NCBI GenBank assembly: GCA_045642925.1
Contig: JAZUJW010000105.1
Location: forward strand, 1-11,363
Direction: 5' to 3'
Source of the DNA: Firm-04 sp045642925
Lineage (GTDB): Bacteria; Bacillota; Clostridia; Oscillospirales; Ruminococcaceae
Length of the DNA: 11,363 bases
Below, piece by piece: positions 5,910-11,363 of this stretch. The first letter of the stretch is position 1; every line of letters begins with the position of its first letter. Both the position numbers and the translations under genes were made by a program. The notes under the pieces were generated by a model. The model was not told the origin of the DNA and did no database searches. It was given only the letters and a program-made list of their open reading frames with translations.

Positions 5910-7109
5910 ATGAAACACGCATATGCAGTGATTGGAGCCAATTTTGGCGATGAGGGAAAAGGACTGATGACAGATTACTTCTGCCGTCAAGGAAAAAATA
6001 GCATCAATGTCCGAACCAACGGTGGCGCACAGGCAGGACATACTGTCTGCACGGCGGATGGAAAACGGCATATCTTCTCTCATTTTGGCGCAGGCTGGCT
6101 TGCAGGGGCTGATACCTATTTGTCGGCATATTTTCTGGTCAATCCGATGCTGTATATGCGTGAAGTGCAGGAATTGGCAGCATTTGGCGGAAATGCAGCG
6201 ATTTATGCAGATGCACAGTGCAGTCTGACACTTCCTTGCGATATGCTGCTGAATCAGTATGCTGAACGTGCACGCGGCGGTGCGCGGCATGGAAGCTGTG
6301 GGCTGGGCATTTTCGAAACTGTCCTGCGCAGCAAAGAACCCGCAATGCGATTCGTATATGGCGATACTGCATCGGAAAAGGAAATGTCCGAACGGATACG
6401 GAATATCAACCGCACTTATGTACAGGCACGCGCAGAAGAACTCGGCATCACAGGGGAATACCTTGCAGAAATGAATGAAATTCTTGAAAATCCCTATCTG
6501 ATGGAAAATTATCTTGCAGACCTTGCTGAAATGCGCAGCAGATGCCATATCATGGATGCACGCATCATCGAAGAATATGATACCGCAGTGTTTGAAGGCG
6601 CACAGGGCTTGCTGCTGGACGAAAACCGCATGGAATATTTTCCGCACCTGACACCTTCTGCAACGGGCATGAAGAACATTCGCAGCATTCTGGATACGCT
6701 GGAAGCACGGGAAACCGAAGTCTGCTATGTGACGCGAAGTTACTTTACGCGGCATGGTGCAGGACGGTTTGATACCGAATGTGCGGACTTGCAGCGTGCG
6801 TATCAGCTGCATGATAAGACGAATGCGCCAAATGAATTTCAGGGTGTATTTCGCTATGGATATTTTGATGAAGCCGCATTCATGCAGTCCCTCGCATTAG
6901 ACGCGCAGTATTTGCGAAAGGACTGGAAAAAAACGATTGCGGTCACGCATCTGGATGAAACCGAGGGACGGATTCTCTGTCCGAATCGGCAAATCACGCC
7001 AAATGCTCTGGCACAAATGGTGATGGCATCGCAGTATTATACTGCTGAAGGCGAAACTGCCGCACAGATCTCTGCTGCACAGGCAGTTTGCGAAAAGGCG
7101 ACTGCGTGA
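5910..7109 (+). CDS. Divergent adenylosuccinate-synthetase-like enzyme (PurA superfamily)
   Basis: 399 residues, versus about 425-430 for housekeeping PurA. PurA joins IMP and Asp using GTP. Conserved here: AVIGANFGDEGKGLMTDYF with Asp14 and Lys17 in the P-loop-like GDEGKG, NGGAQAGHTV with His44, VFEGAQGLLLD (227-237), SYFTRHGAGRFDTE (277-290) and THLDE near the C-terminus. Changed: the GTTGRGIGPAY loop is HGSCGLGIFET (127-137), and the Arg-rich loop between NEFG and TGWLD, which contacts IMP and Asp in PurA, is shortened to NEFQGVFRYGYFD (308-320). GTP use and phosphoryl chemistry may be kept while acceptor or amino donor differs. The start ATG 5910 is chosen because GAGGTGA lies 5 bases upstream, overlapping the VWA stop, and the family begins just before VIG; GTG 5901 is an in-frame alternative. 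Last gene of the operon. Probably not the housekeeping purA. Confidence 0.85.
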   Translation: MKHAYAVIGANFGDEGKGLMTDYFCRQGKNSINVRTNGGAQAGHTVCTADGKRHIFSHFGAGWLAGADTYLSAYFLVNPMLYMREVQELAAFGGNAAIYADAQCSLTLPCDMLLNQYAERARGGARHGSCGLGIFETVLRSKEPAMRFVYGDTASEKEMSERIRNINRTYVQARAEELGITGEYLAEMNEILENPYLMENYLADLAEMRSRCHIMDARIIEEYDTAVFEGAQGLLLDENRMEYFPHLTPSATGMKNIRSILDTLEARETEVCYVTRSYFTRHGAGRFDTECADLQRAYQLHDKTNAPNEFQGVFRYGYFDEAAFMQSLALDAQYLRKDWKKTIAVTHLDETEGRILCPNRQITPNALAQMVMASQYYTAEGETAAQISAAQAVCEKATA

Positions 7110-7170
7110 AGTGCAGCCGTGAATGATGGAATAAAACAGATTGAGTCTCAAAAGCAGAGGCATAAAAAGC

Positions 7171-7218
7171 AGCACCGCACAAGGCGTGCCTGACGGCACA
7201 TCTGCTTTGTGCGGTGTT
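7171..7218. terminator. Convergent terminator between the PurA-like gene and the secreted-protein gene
   Basis: A 15-bp stem (7171-7185 with 7204-7218, two wobble pairs, core CACCGCACAA) encloses a second small hairpin GTGCC/GGCAC. On the minus strand it is followed by GCTTTTTATG, so it is a good terminator for the minus-strand gene. On the plus side it is followed by ACTATAAA, a weaker end for the operon. Confidence 0.85.
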
Positions 7219-7229
7219 ACTATAAACGA

Positions 7230-8666
7230 TTATTGCGGACGCACCTGCAAAGTGTCGAGCATATCGTAGACAATGGTGAAAACATCATCTGCGGTATCTT
7301 CGTTATAGCCGACCATAATGCTGTACGCTTCGTCATTGGCTTCAAAATAGAATTCTGTTATCAGTTTGTTGGAATGCAAGGTCGTGTCCGTTTCGGGGTG
7401 TGTCAGTGTCGTGAACGTATAGCGTTCTGTGCTGTAAGTATCCTGCGTGGGCGTAATGCCGTCTGCTTCCAGTTCTGCCACACGCTTTTCAATCATTTCT
7501 GCAAAGCTTCCCATGCAGTATTCATCGGACATATGGATGTAATTCGGAAAATCGCTCAGGTTGAGATAGCTTTTATTTTCGTCGATTTTGCCGGAGGGTT
7601 GGAATCTTGCATCCACAGTGAACGTAAAAAATCTAGAGGTATAGTCCGCAAAGCGTACACTTTCACGTTCCTGCTTTTTTTGTTCCACGATATCTGCCGA
7701 GAGCTGCTTGATGGTCACGTTGTTCAGGAGTTCGGTGATATCATCTGCATCCTGCTGCAGTTCTTTCTGTGTTAAGACTGCGATCTGGTAAACGGCATCA
7801 TTGCAGTCGAAAAAAAATTGTTTCCGCTGAATCTGCATATCCATCAGGGACAAGCCGGAAGTAATGCAGTCTGCATGGAATCCCAGAATGGATCCGGACT
7901 CCAGAACAGGCGGTGCCTGATCATCTTGTTTGGTTTTCGACGTTTTCTGGAACTGTTCTTCTGCATATTCGGAAGCCTTCTTGCGTCCGCCGTTCTGCAT
8001 GACGGCAATGGAGAGGGATGGGGCAAAAGTTTGCTCGATTTTCTCAGCCATGCGGTATCCGAATGAAATGCTGACCGCGTTATCCTCTGTCAAATCGGTA
8101 TTTTTCTTGCGCTCAATGTATTTATCGCCATAATTGACAGAGAAGTAGTCGCAGTCGAAAGAGGTAGGCTCGCTGTCCAGACGGTAGTCTGAAGTGAATT
8201 GTACAGATTTTGCAATTTCATCGAGTTCCGTCAGCGCCTTCTTCTGTTTTTTCTCATCGTAAACCGCAGTCAGTTCGAGGCATCTGCTTTCGTTGAGATA
8301 ATAGAAACTGCGAACAAATTGGTTTTCCTCCGCATCCAGATAGGTGATCACATAGCAGTCTGTCTGCGGATGGTCAAAATGCTCCATGGTTGCATTCGCA
8401 TCGTCTTTCAATGTTTCGCTGAATACATATTCCGCAAAGCCTTTGGCAGTAATGAATTCTATGGTTTCGTAGTAGCGGAACCATTCGAAAGAACCACCTT
8501 TGTAGACTTGATTATCGCCATCGGAACGTGTCATTTGCGCAGGGATTTCAAGCGCATAGCTGTCTGTCTGGAGGGCAATGGTACTGCTGTCGGAAGCGGA
8601 ACAGGCATATGCGGGGACGGACAGACACATGGTCAGAAGGAGTGCAGCGACATTTTTCATTTTCAT
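7230..8666 (-). CDS. Secreted protein with three repeated alpha/beta domains
   Basis: A 478-residue protein. The N-terminus MKMKNVAALLLTMCLSVPAYAC is a signal peptide; AYA then Cys22 could be cut by signal peptidase I, or Cys22 could be a poor lipobox. The mature part appears to hold three tandem domains, about 30-155, 160-310 and 325-478. Each begins with a strand such as SYALEIPA, YFSVNYGD or FFTFTVDA and ends with a strand-helix pattern such as VRSFYYLNES...LDEIAKSVQF, KQFFFDCNDAVYQIAV...LNNVTIK and TEFYFEANDEAYSIMV...MLDTLQV. This recalls PsbP/Mog1 or DcrB-like small alpha/beta domains; the fold is inferred. The start is ATG 8666, with AAGGAGA 9 bases upstream, and the signal peptide begins there. 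It is monocistronic, with its own promoter and terminator. Function unknown. Confidence 0.85.
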   Translation of the reverse strand: MKMKNVAALLLTMCLSVPAYACSASDSSTIALQTDSYALEIPAQMTRSDGDNQVYKGGSFEWFRYYETIEFITAKGFAEYVFSETLKDDANATMEHFDHPQTDCYVITYLDAEENQFVRSFYYLNESRCLELTAVYDEKKQKKALTELDEIAKSVQFTSDYRLDSEPTSFDCDYFSVNYGDKYIERKKNTDLTEDNAVSISFGYRMAEKIEQTFAPSLSIAVMQNGGRKKASEYAEEQFQKTSKTKQDDQAPPVLESGSILGFHADCITSGLSLMDMQIQRKQFFFDCNDAVYQIAVLTQKELQQDADDITELLNNVTIKQLSADIVEQKKQERESVRFADYTSRFFTFTVDARFQPSGKIDENKSYLNLSDFPNYIHMSDEYCMGSFAEMIEKRVAELEADGITPTQDTYSTERYTFTTLTHPETDTTLHSNKLITEFYFEANDEAYSIMVGYNEDTADDVFTIVYDMLDTLQVRPQ

Positions 8667-8769
8667 AGTGGAGTTCTCCTTTTCAGAGTGGTTGCTGATA
8701 TCATCATGCAATGTGTGGCAATACTGCAAAACAGTGCCGCATTCAAAAGGTTTGTTCCTTATTTTCTAC

Positions 8770-8798
8770 ATTATACATGAATTTGCGAGATTTGTCAA
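8770..8798 (-). promoter_or_regulatory. Consensus promoter of the secreted-protein gene
   Basis: Minus strand: TTGACA (8798-8793), 17-bp spacer, TATAAT (8775-8770). Both boxes match consensus exactly. The leader to ATG 8666 is about 97 bases; no clear structured element was seen in it. Confidence 0.88.
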
Positions 8799-8832
8799 TA
8801 TCTTGAATTTATATATCGCATTATGATTTGGA

Positions 8833-8861
8833 TTGCATTACGGATGCATTTGTGCTATAAT
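8833..8861 (+). promoter_or_regulatory. Promoter of the small membrane protein / HD hydrolase unit
   Basis: TTGCAT (8833-8838), 17-bp spacer, TATAAT (8856-8861), with TG one base before the -10 (extended -10, TGCTATAAT). Transcription should start near 8868. Confidence 0.78.
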
Positions 8862-8873
8862 AGGATAACAGAT

Positions 8874-8937
8874 ATGAACCTGCAAGGCATCCACACAGGA
8901 CACCCTGCCGCCTGATGATGGAACATCATCTCTGGCG
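8874..8937 (+). promoter_or_regulatory. Leader with small overlapping frames and a strong hairpin
   Basis: The leader holds a 13-codon frame from ATG 8874 (MNLQGIHTGHPAA) whose stop overlaps ATG 8915 (TGATG). That starts an 8-codon frame (MMEHHLWR), whose stop overlaps ATG 8941 in the same way. A hairpin at 8909-8937 pairs CGCC with GGCG and GATGATG with CATCATC around a GAA loop, covering the first stop and the second start. It could control translation of the next gene, or the arrangement could be coincidental. No known riboswitch was recognised. Confidence 0.35.
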
Positions 8938-8942
8938 TTGAT

Positions 8943-9161
8943 GTGTTCTTTGGCGTATTGTTCTATCTGATTTGGATTGTCAGTTTGTCTGTCATCGTCA
9001 TATCGCTGGGACTGGAGTGGTCGGAAGTTGCGGATGACCTTGACTTTGATGTTGATGATGAAGAAGAAATACCTGTCGATGCAGATGTGAAGCCTGCAAA
9101 GAAACGGAAAGAAAAGAAGAAAAAGCCGAAGAAGGAAGCAAAAACCTCTGCGGGAAGATGA
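8943..9161 (+). CDS. Small single-pass membrane protein with acidic and Lys-rich tail
   Basis: About 72 residues if translated from GTG 8943. One hydrophobic helix (about 3-24, FGVLFYLIWIVSLSVIVISL) is followed by an acidic stretch (about 25-46, with DLDFDVDDEEE) and a strongly basic tail (about 50-67, PAKKRKEKKKKPKKEAK). The coding frame is open back to a stop at 8916-8918 but has no ATG. GTG 8943 lacks a Shine-Dalgarno sequence, so the true start is uncertain: re-initiation after the upstream frame ending at 8941, or a one-base frameshift joining ATG 8915 to this frame, are alternatives. The HD hydrolase gene follows after 48 bases. Not recognised; charge segregation suggests interactions on the cytoplasmic face, and orientation is not proven. 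Confidence 0.6.
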   Translation: MFFGVLFYLIWIVSLSVIVISLGLEWSEVADDLDFDVDDEEEIPVDADVKPAKKRKEKKKKPKKEAKTSAGR

Positions 9162-9209
9162 AATTACGGAATCCTGATTGGCTGTTTTACGCACAGAAAG
9201 GAAATATTT

Positions 9210-9869
9210 ATGCAGTATTACAAAGCATCCAATGCGGAATATGACGGCGAGATCATTCTGATGTCGATGGACGGTACGTTGTCCCGATACAGTTTCGGTG
9301 AAGAAAAATGGGTTCCCTGCTGTGATGTCGAATGCGGCGGGAAAGCAGTGACCGAAGCGGATGTGCAGTCATGGCAAAAGGGACAGCGAGCGCGTTATGA
9401 AGTGCTTCTGCGTCTTGCAGAACAGGTCGCTGAAGAACGGCATCGCGGGCAGGTTGACAAGGGCGGCACGCCGTATTTTGAGCATCCAAAGGCGGTTGCC
9501 GCATCCCTGAATAATATGGAACATAAAATTGTGGCGTATCTTCACGATATTTGTGAGGATACGCCAACCTCCTTTGCGGATCTATCGGAAATGGGATTCC
9601 CGCCGCGTATCGTGAAAGCGGTTGCTTTGGTCACGAAAACGGCAGGCGTTTCCTATGCGGATTATCTGGAACAGATTCGGCAAAATGAATGTGCAAAAGC
9701 CGTGAAAATGGCAGATTTACGGCATAATATGCTTCTGTCCAGAATTCCGCATCCGACAGAGAAGGATTATGTACGTCTTGCAAAATATCAGAAATCGCTG
9801 GATTTTCTTGCAAATTTGCAAGCGGAGAATCCGTTTCGGGAAGAAAATGCAGGGCAAAGTGGCGCTTGA
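9210..9869 (+). CDS. HD-domain (p)ppGpp hydrolase-like protein (small alarmone hydrolase type)
   Basis: 219 residues. Residues about 60-205 match the hydrolase half of RelA/SpoT proteins: HRGQVDKGGTPYFEHP (His92), AYLHDICEDT (His112-Asp113, with Glu116-Asp117) and VKMADLRHNML (Asp169). Those are the metal ligands and catalytic acidic pair of the Mn-dependent (p)ppGpp 3'-pyrophosphohydrolase, so all key residues are present. There is no synthetase, TGS or ACT domain, so it resembles stand-alone hydrolases of the MESH1 type. The first about 57 residues (MQYYKASNAEYDGEIILMSM...) form an extra N-terminal domain that I do not recognise. The start ATG 9210 has AAAGGAAA about 8 bases upstream. It lies 48 bases after the small membrane protein and probably shares its promoter; the galE promoter overlaps its stop. 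Alarmone hydrolysis is inferred, and other nucleotide substrates are possible. Confidence 0.87.
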   Translation: MQYYKASNAEYDGEIILMSMDGTLSRYSFGEEKWVPCCDVECGGKAVTEADVQSWQKGQRARYEVLLRLAEQVAEERHRGQVDKGGTPYFEHPKAVAASLNNMEHKIVAYLHDICEDTPTSFADLSEMGFPPRIVKAVALVTKTAGVSYADYLEQIRQNECAKAVKMADLRHNMLLSRIPHPTEKDYVRLAKYQKSLDFLANLQAENPFREENAGQSGA

Positions 9870-9894
9870 CGGAAACGCTGTTTTATGTTATAAT
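9866..9894 (+). promoter_or_regulatory. galE promoter
   Basis: TTGACG (9866-9871), 17-bp spacer, TATAAT (9889-9894) with an upstream TG (extended -10). The -35 box overlaps the stop codon of the HD hydrolase gene (TGA 9867-9869). Confidence 0.85.
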
Positions 9895-9905
9895 GATAAC
9901 ATAAA
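9882..9905. promoter_or_regulatory. Perfect inverted repeat over the galE -10: candidate operator
   Basis: Arms TTTATGTTAT (9882-9891) and ATAACATAAA (9896-9905) are perfect reverse complements separated by AATG. The repeat covers the whole -10 box and the likely start site, where a bound repressor would block initiation. The regulator is unknown. Confidence 0.55.
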
Positions 9906-9952
9906 TGAGGGCGAGATTTCGTAAAAATATGAACACATAAGGAGAATTTGAG

Positions 9953-10966
9953 ATGGCTATTTTACTGACAGGCGGCATGGGATTTATCGGTTCACATACC
10001 GCAGTGGAAATGATACAGCAGGGAAATGAGGTTGTCATTCTTGACAATCTGATGAACAGCGATACTTCCGTGCTGGAGCGCATCGGCATGATTACCGGAA
10101 CGAAACCGCGGTTCTATGAGGGAGATGCGGCTGACAAAGCGCTGTTACATCAGGTGTTTTCAGAACAGAAAATAGATGCTGTGGTGCATTTTGCAGGTTA
10201 TAAAGCAGTAGGGGAGTCCGTAAAGAAGCCGTTGATGTATTACCGCAACAACCTTGATACCACGCTTTCCCTCTTGGAAATCATGCAGGAATTTGGATGC
10301 AAGCGCTTTATTTTCAGTTCGTCAGCAACGGTTTACAGCAAAACGGAGAATGTGCCGTACACCGAAGAAAATGAAGAACTGGGCTGTACGAATCCATACG
10401 GCTGGACAAAGCTGATGAACGAGCAAATTCTGAAAGATGCGTCAGCGGCAGATGCGGAATTGTCGGTTGTGCTTCTGCGCTATTTCAACCCCATCGGAGC
10501 GCATGAATCCGGCATGATCGGTGAAAAACCAAATGGGATCCCGAATAATCTCATGCCGTATCTGACACAGGTCGCCGCCGGCATCCGTGACCATTTGTCA
10601 GTATTTGGCAATGATTATCCGACACATGACGGTACAGGTGTGCGGGATTATATCCATGTTGTGGACTTGGCAAAAGCGCACGTTGCGGCATATGATTACA
10701 GCAAAAAGCATCTTGGCTGCGAAGTATTCAATATTGGTACAGGCGTGGGATACAGTGTGCTTGACCTTGTTCATGCGTTTGAAGAGGTCAATCAAATCAA
10801 GATTCCTTATGAGATTGCGCCGCGCCGTGCGGGTGATGCAGCGACATCCTATGCAGCAATCGGAAAAGCAGAGCGCATTCTTGGATGGAAAGCGGAAAGA
10901 AATTTGCAGGATATGTGCCGTGATTCGTGGAGATGGCAGCAGAGCAAATGGGCAAAAGAATCGTAA
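9953..10966 (+). CDS. galE: UDP-glucose 4-epimerase
   Basis: 337 residues, the usual length of bacterial GalE. It interconverts UDP-glucose and UDP-galactose using tightly bound NAD, in the Leloir pathway and to supply galactose for cell-surface glycans. Seen: the NAD-binding glycine motif TGGMGFIGSH (6-15), a Rossmann Asp in LDNL (Asp31), HFAGYKAVGES (79-89), the catalytic SSSAT with Ser124, the YxxxK pair Tyr149 and Lys153 in NPYGWTK, RYFNPIGAH and GVRDYIHVVDLA. Catalytic residue numbers coincide with those of E. coli GalE. The start has AAGGAG 8 bases upstream. It has its own promoter with a candidate operator and a downstream hairpin, so it is probably monocistronic. No galK or galT is adjacent. 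Confidence 0.96.
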   Translation: MAILLTGGMGFIGSHTAVEMIQQGNEVVILDNLMNSDTSVLERIGMITGTKPRFYEGDAADKALLHQVFSEQKIDAVVHFAGYKAVGESVKKPLMYYRNNLDTTLSLLEIMQEFGCKRFIFSSSATVYSKTENVPYTEENEELGCTNPYGWTKLMNEQILKDASAADAELSVVLLRYFNPIGAHESGMIGEKPNGIPNNLMPYLTQVAAGIRDHLSVFGNDYPTHDGTGVRDYIHVVDLAKAHVAAYDYSKKHLGCEVFNIGTGVGYSVLDLVHAFEEVNQIKIPYEIAPRRAGDAATSYAAIGKAERILGWKAERNLQDMCRDSWRWQQSKWAKES

Positions 10967-11035
10967 AAATGTGAAAGAAAGTATCATTTATCTGAGAAGA
11001 TGACATGATATCAAACCAGAGAACAAGAATCTATT

Positions 11036-11069
11036 CAGGCAGCAACGCATCGAACAGCCTTGCTGCCTG
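11036..11069 (+). terminator. Terminator hairpin downstream of galE
   Basis: A perfect 10-bp stem, CAGGCAGCAA (11036-11045) with TTGCTGCCTG (11060-11069), encloses a 14-base loop and is followed by TTGTTCATTC. The T-run is weak. It is about 70 bases after the galE stop. Confidence 0.7.
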
Positions 11070-11105
11070 TTGTTCATTCCATATATGAAAAAAGGGAGAA
11101 ATCTT

Positions 11106-11251
11106 ATGCAAGATTCAGACACAAAAATGTATCTTCCGTTTTGCAAAAAATGAAAATTGTAAATCGTGATGTATTGAAATGGATCGCCGCATTGGCTCAA
11201 TCCCGAATTTTGTGTAAACGCAAAACAGTGCATATTGAAAACATAGATTGA
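11106..11251 (+). other. Two tiny overlapping frames with a good ribosome site; small protein or broken gene
   Basis: ATG 11106 has GGGAG 7 bases upstream and encodes 15 residues (MQDSDTKMYLPFCKK), ending at TGA 11151-11153 after a run of six A. A second frame of 33 residues (MKIVNRDVLKWIAALAQSR..., 11150-11251) begins at an ATG overlapping that stop (ATGA). The two could be coupled small proteins, one 48-residue product made by -1 slippage on the A-run, or a degraded gene. A hairpin follows 8 bases after the second stop. No promoter better than TTGCTG-16-TATATG was found. Not recognised. Apart from this, the hairpins and the minus-strand frame at the edge, nothing is seen between galE and the window end. 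Confidence 0.3.
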
Positions 11252-11259
11252 TTATGATG

Positions 11260-11284
11260 AGACCGGCAGATGCGATGTCGGTCT
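11260..11284. terminator. Hairpin between convergent units at the right edge
   Basis: AGACCGGCA (11260-11268) pairs with TGTCGGTCT (11276-11284), 9 bp with one wobble and a 7-base loop. It lies just after the small plus-strand frame and about 25 bases after the stop of the presumed minus-strand gene. T-runs are poor on both sides (TTATCTG on plus, CATCATAATC on minus). Confidence 0.5.
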
Positions 11285-11309
11285 TATCTGCATTGTAGCA
11301 TGATCCTGT

Positions 11310-11363
11310 TCATTCTGCTAATGCAGCCTTAAGACTTGATGCTCCGTATACCTTCTTAAGCTG
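11310..11363 (-). CDS. C-terminal end of a minus-strand gene entering from the right (partial)
   Basis: On the minus strand from the window edge, an open frame reads QLKKVYGASSLKAALAE and stops at TGA 11312-11310. The composition (amphipathic, Ala/Leu/Lys-rich) and the hairpin downstream fit the end of a real protein. Seventeen codons are too few to name a family or exclude a chance frame. The same bases contain an inverted repeat around CTTAAG (11324-11334 with 11354-11363). Confidence 0.4.
   Translation of the reverse strand, partial: QLKKVYGASSLKAALAE

Noticed and set aside
4931..6812. Long minus-strand open frames opposite the VWA and PurA-like genes (4931-5941, 5886-6812)
   Set aside because: They lie antisense to clear protein families, are rich in Cys, His and Phe as expected of shadow frames, and lack ribosome sites.
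5910..7109. Phage-type PurZ (2-aminoadenylosuccinate synthetase, Z-genome pathway)
   Set aside because: The Asp of GDEGKG is kept, whereas from memory phage PurZ changes this position. No phage structural, polymerase or dATP-pyrophosphohydrolase genes are nearby. It remains testable by phylogeny but is not supported.
5910..7109. Housekeeping purA
   Set aside because: The Arg-rich IMP/Asp loop and the GTTGRGIGP loop are not conserved, the protein is shorter, and the operon partners are not purine genes.
7230..8729. Start of the secreted protein at 8729
   Set aside because: The extra residues have no ribosome site and would precede the signal peptide; ATG 8666 has both features.
8868..8937. 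Fluoride or other known riboswitch in the leader
   Set aside because: A CTGATGATGG string was suggestive, but the paired elements and order of the fluoride aptamer could not be built, and the downstream gene is not a transporter of that class.
11324..11363. CTTAAG inverted repeat as a transposon end
   Set aside because: No transposase or target duplication is visible, and the same bases read as a plausible protein C-terminus on the minus strand.

Overview
The window looks like chromosome from a cellulolytic, Gram-positive gut or rumen Clostridia, most likely Ruminococcus or a close relative. The strongest clue is the left edge, which holds the end of a GH9 endoglucanase with a CBM3-type module and a dockerin-like tail, as in cellulosomes. 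Supporting signs are strong AGGAGG-type ribosome binding sites, consensus sigma-A promoters with 17-bp spacers, a CCA-encoding tRNA gene, and low to moderate GC. The genus is inferred from domain architecture, not from a search.

Layout from left to right. (1) 1-1013: C-terminal part of the dockerin-bearing GH9 cellulase, then a strong hairpin terminator. (2) 1080-1218: a perfect-consensus promoter and tRNA-Leu(UAG), then a hairpin shared with the converging operon. (3) 2795-1284, minus strand: three tightly packed genes for a MotA/TolQ/ExbB-type proton channel, an ExbD/TolR-type partner with a coiled coil, and a second ExbD-like membrane-anchored protein. (4) 3705-2926, minus: a Nudix-domain regulator of the NrtR type with a degenerate Nudix box. 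(5) 3985-7109, plus: a three-gene operon transcribed divergently from that regulator. It encodes a J-domain protein with a kinase-like region that lacks catalytic residues, a von Willebrand A (VWA) protein with a recognisable MIDAS, and a divergent adenylosuccinate-synthetase-like enzyme. (6) 8666-7230, minus: a secreted protein of apparently three repeated domains, converging on the operon. (7) 8833-9869, plus: a small membrane protein with an odd leader, then a RelA/SpoT-type HD hydrolase. (8) 9953-10966, plus: galE, whose promoter sits inside a perfect inverted repeat. (9) 10967-11363: a terminator, two tiny overlapping reading frames of doubtful status, another hairpin, and probably the last 17 codons of a minus-strand gene entering from the right.

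The best candidate for an undescribed system is region 4-5. A nucleotide-binding-type regulator faces an operon that joins a chaperone-like pseudokinase, a VWA adaptor and a nucleotide-modifying enzyme whose acceptor-binding loops have been rewritten. A working model is that the PurA-like enzyme makes a modified purine nucleotide, which the Nudix regulator senses, while the J-pseudokinase and VWA proteins form a protein-remodelling or scaffolding pair. This is inference: the sequence supports the domains and the gene order, not the function.
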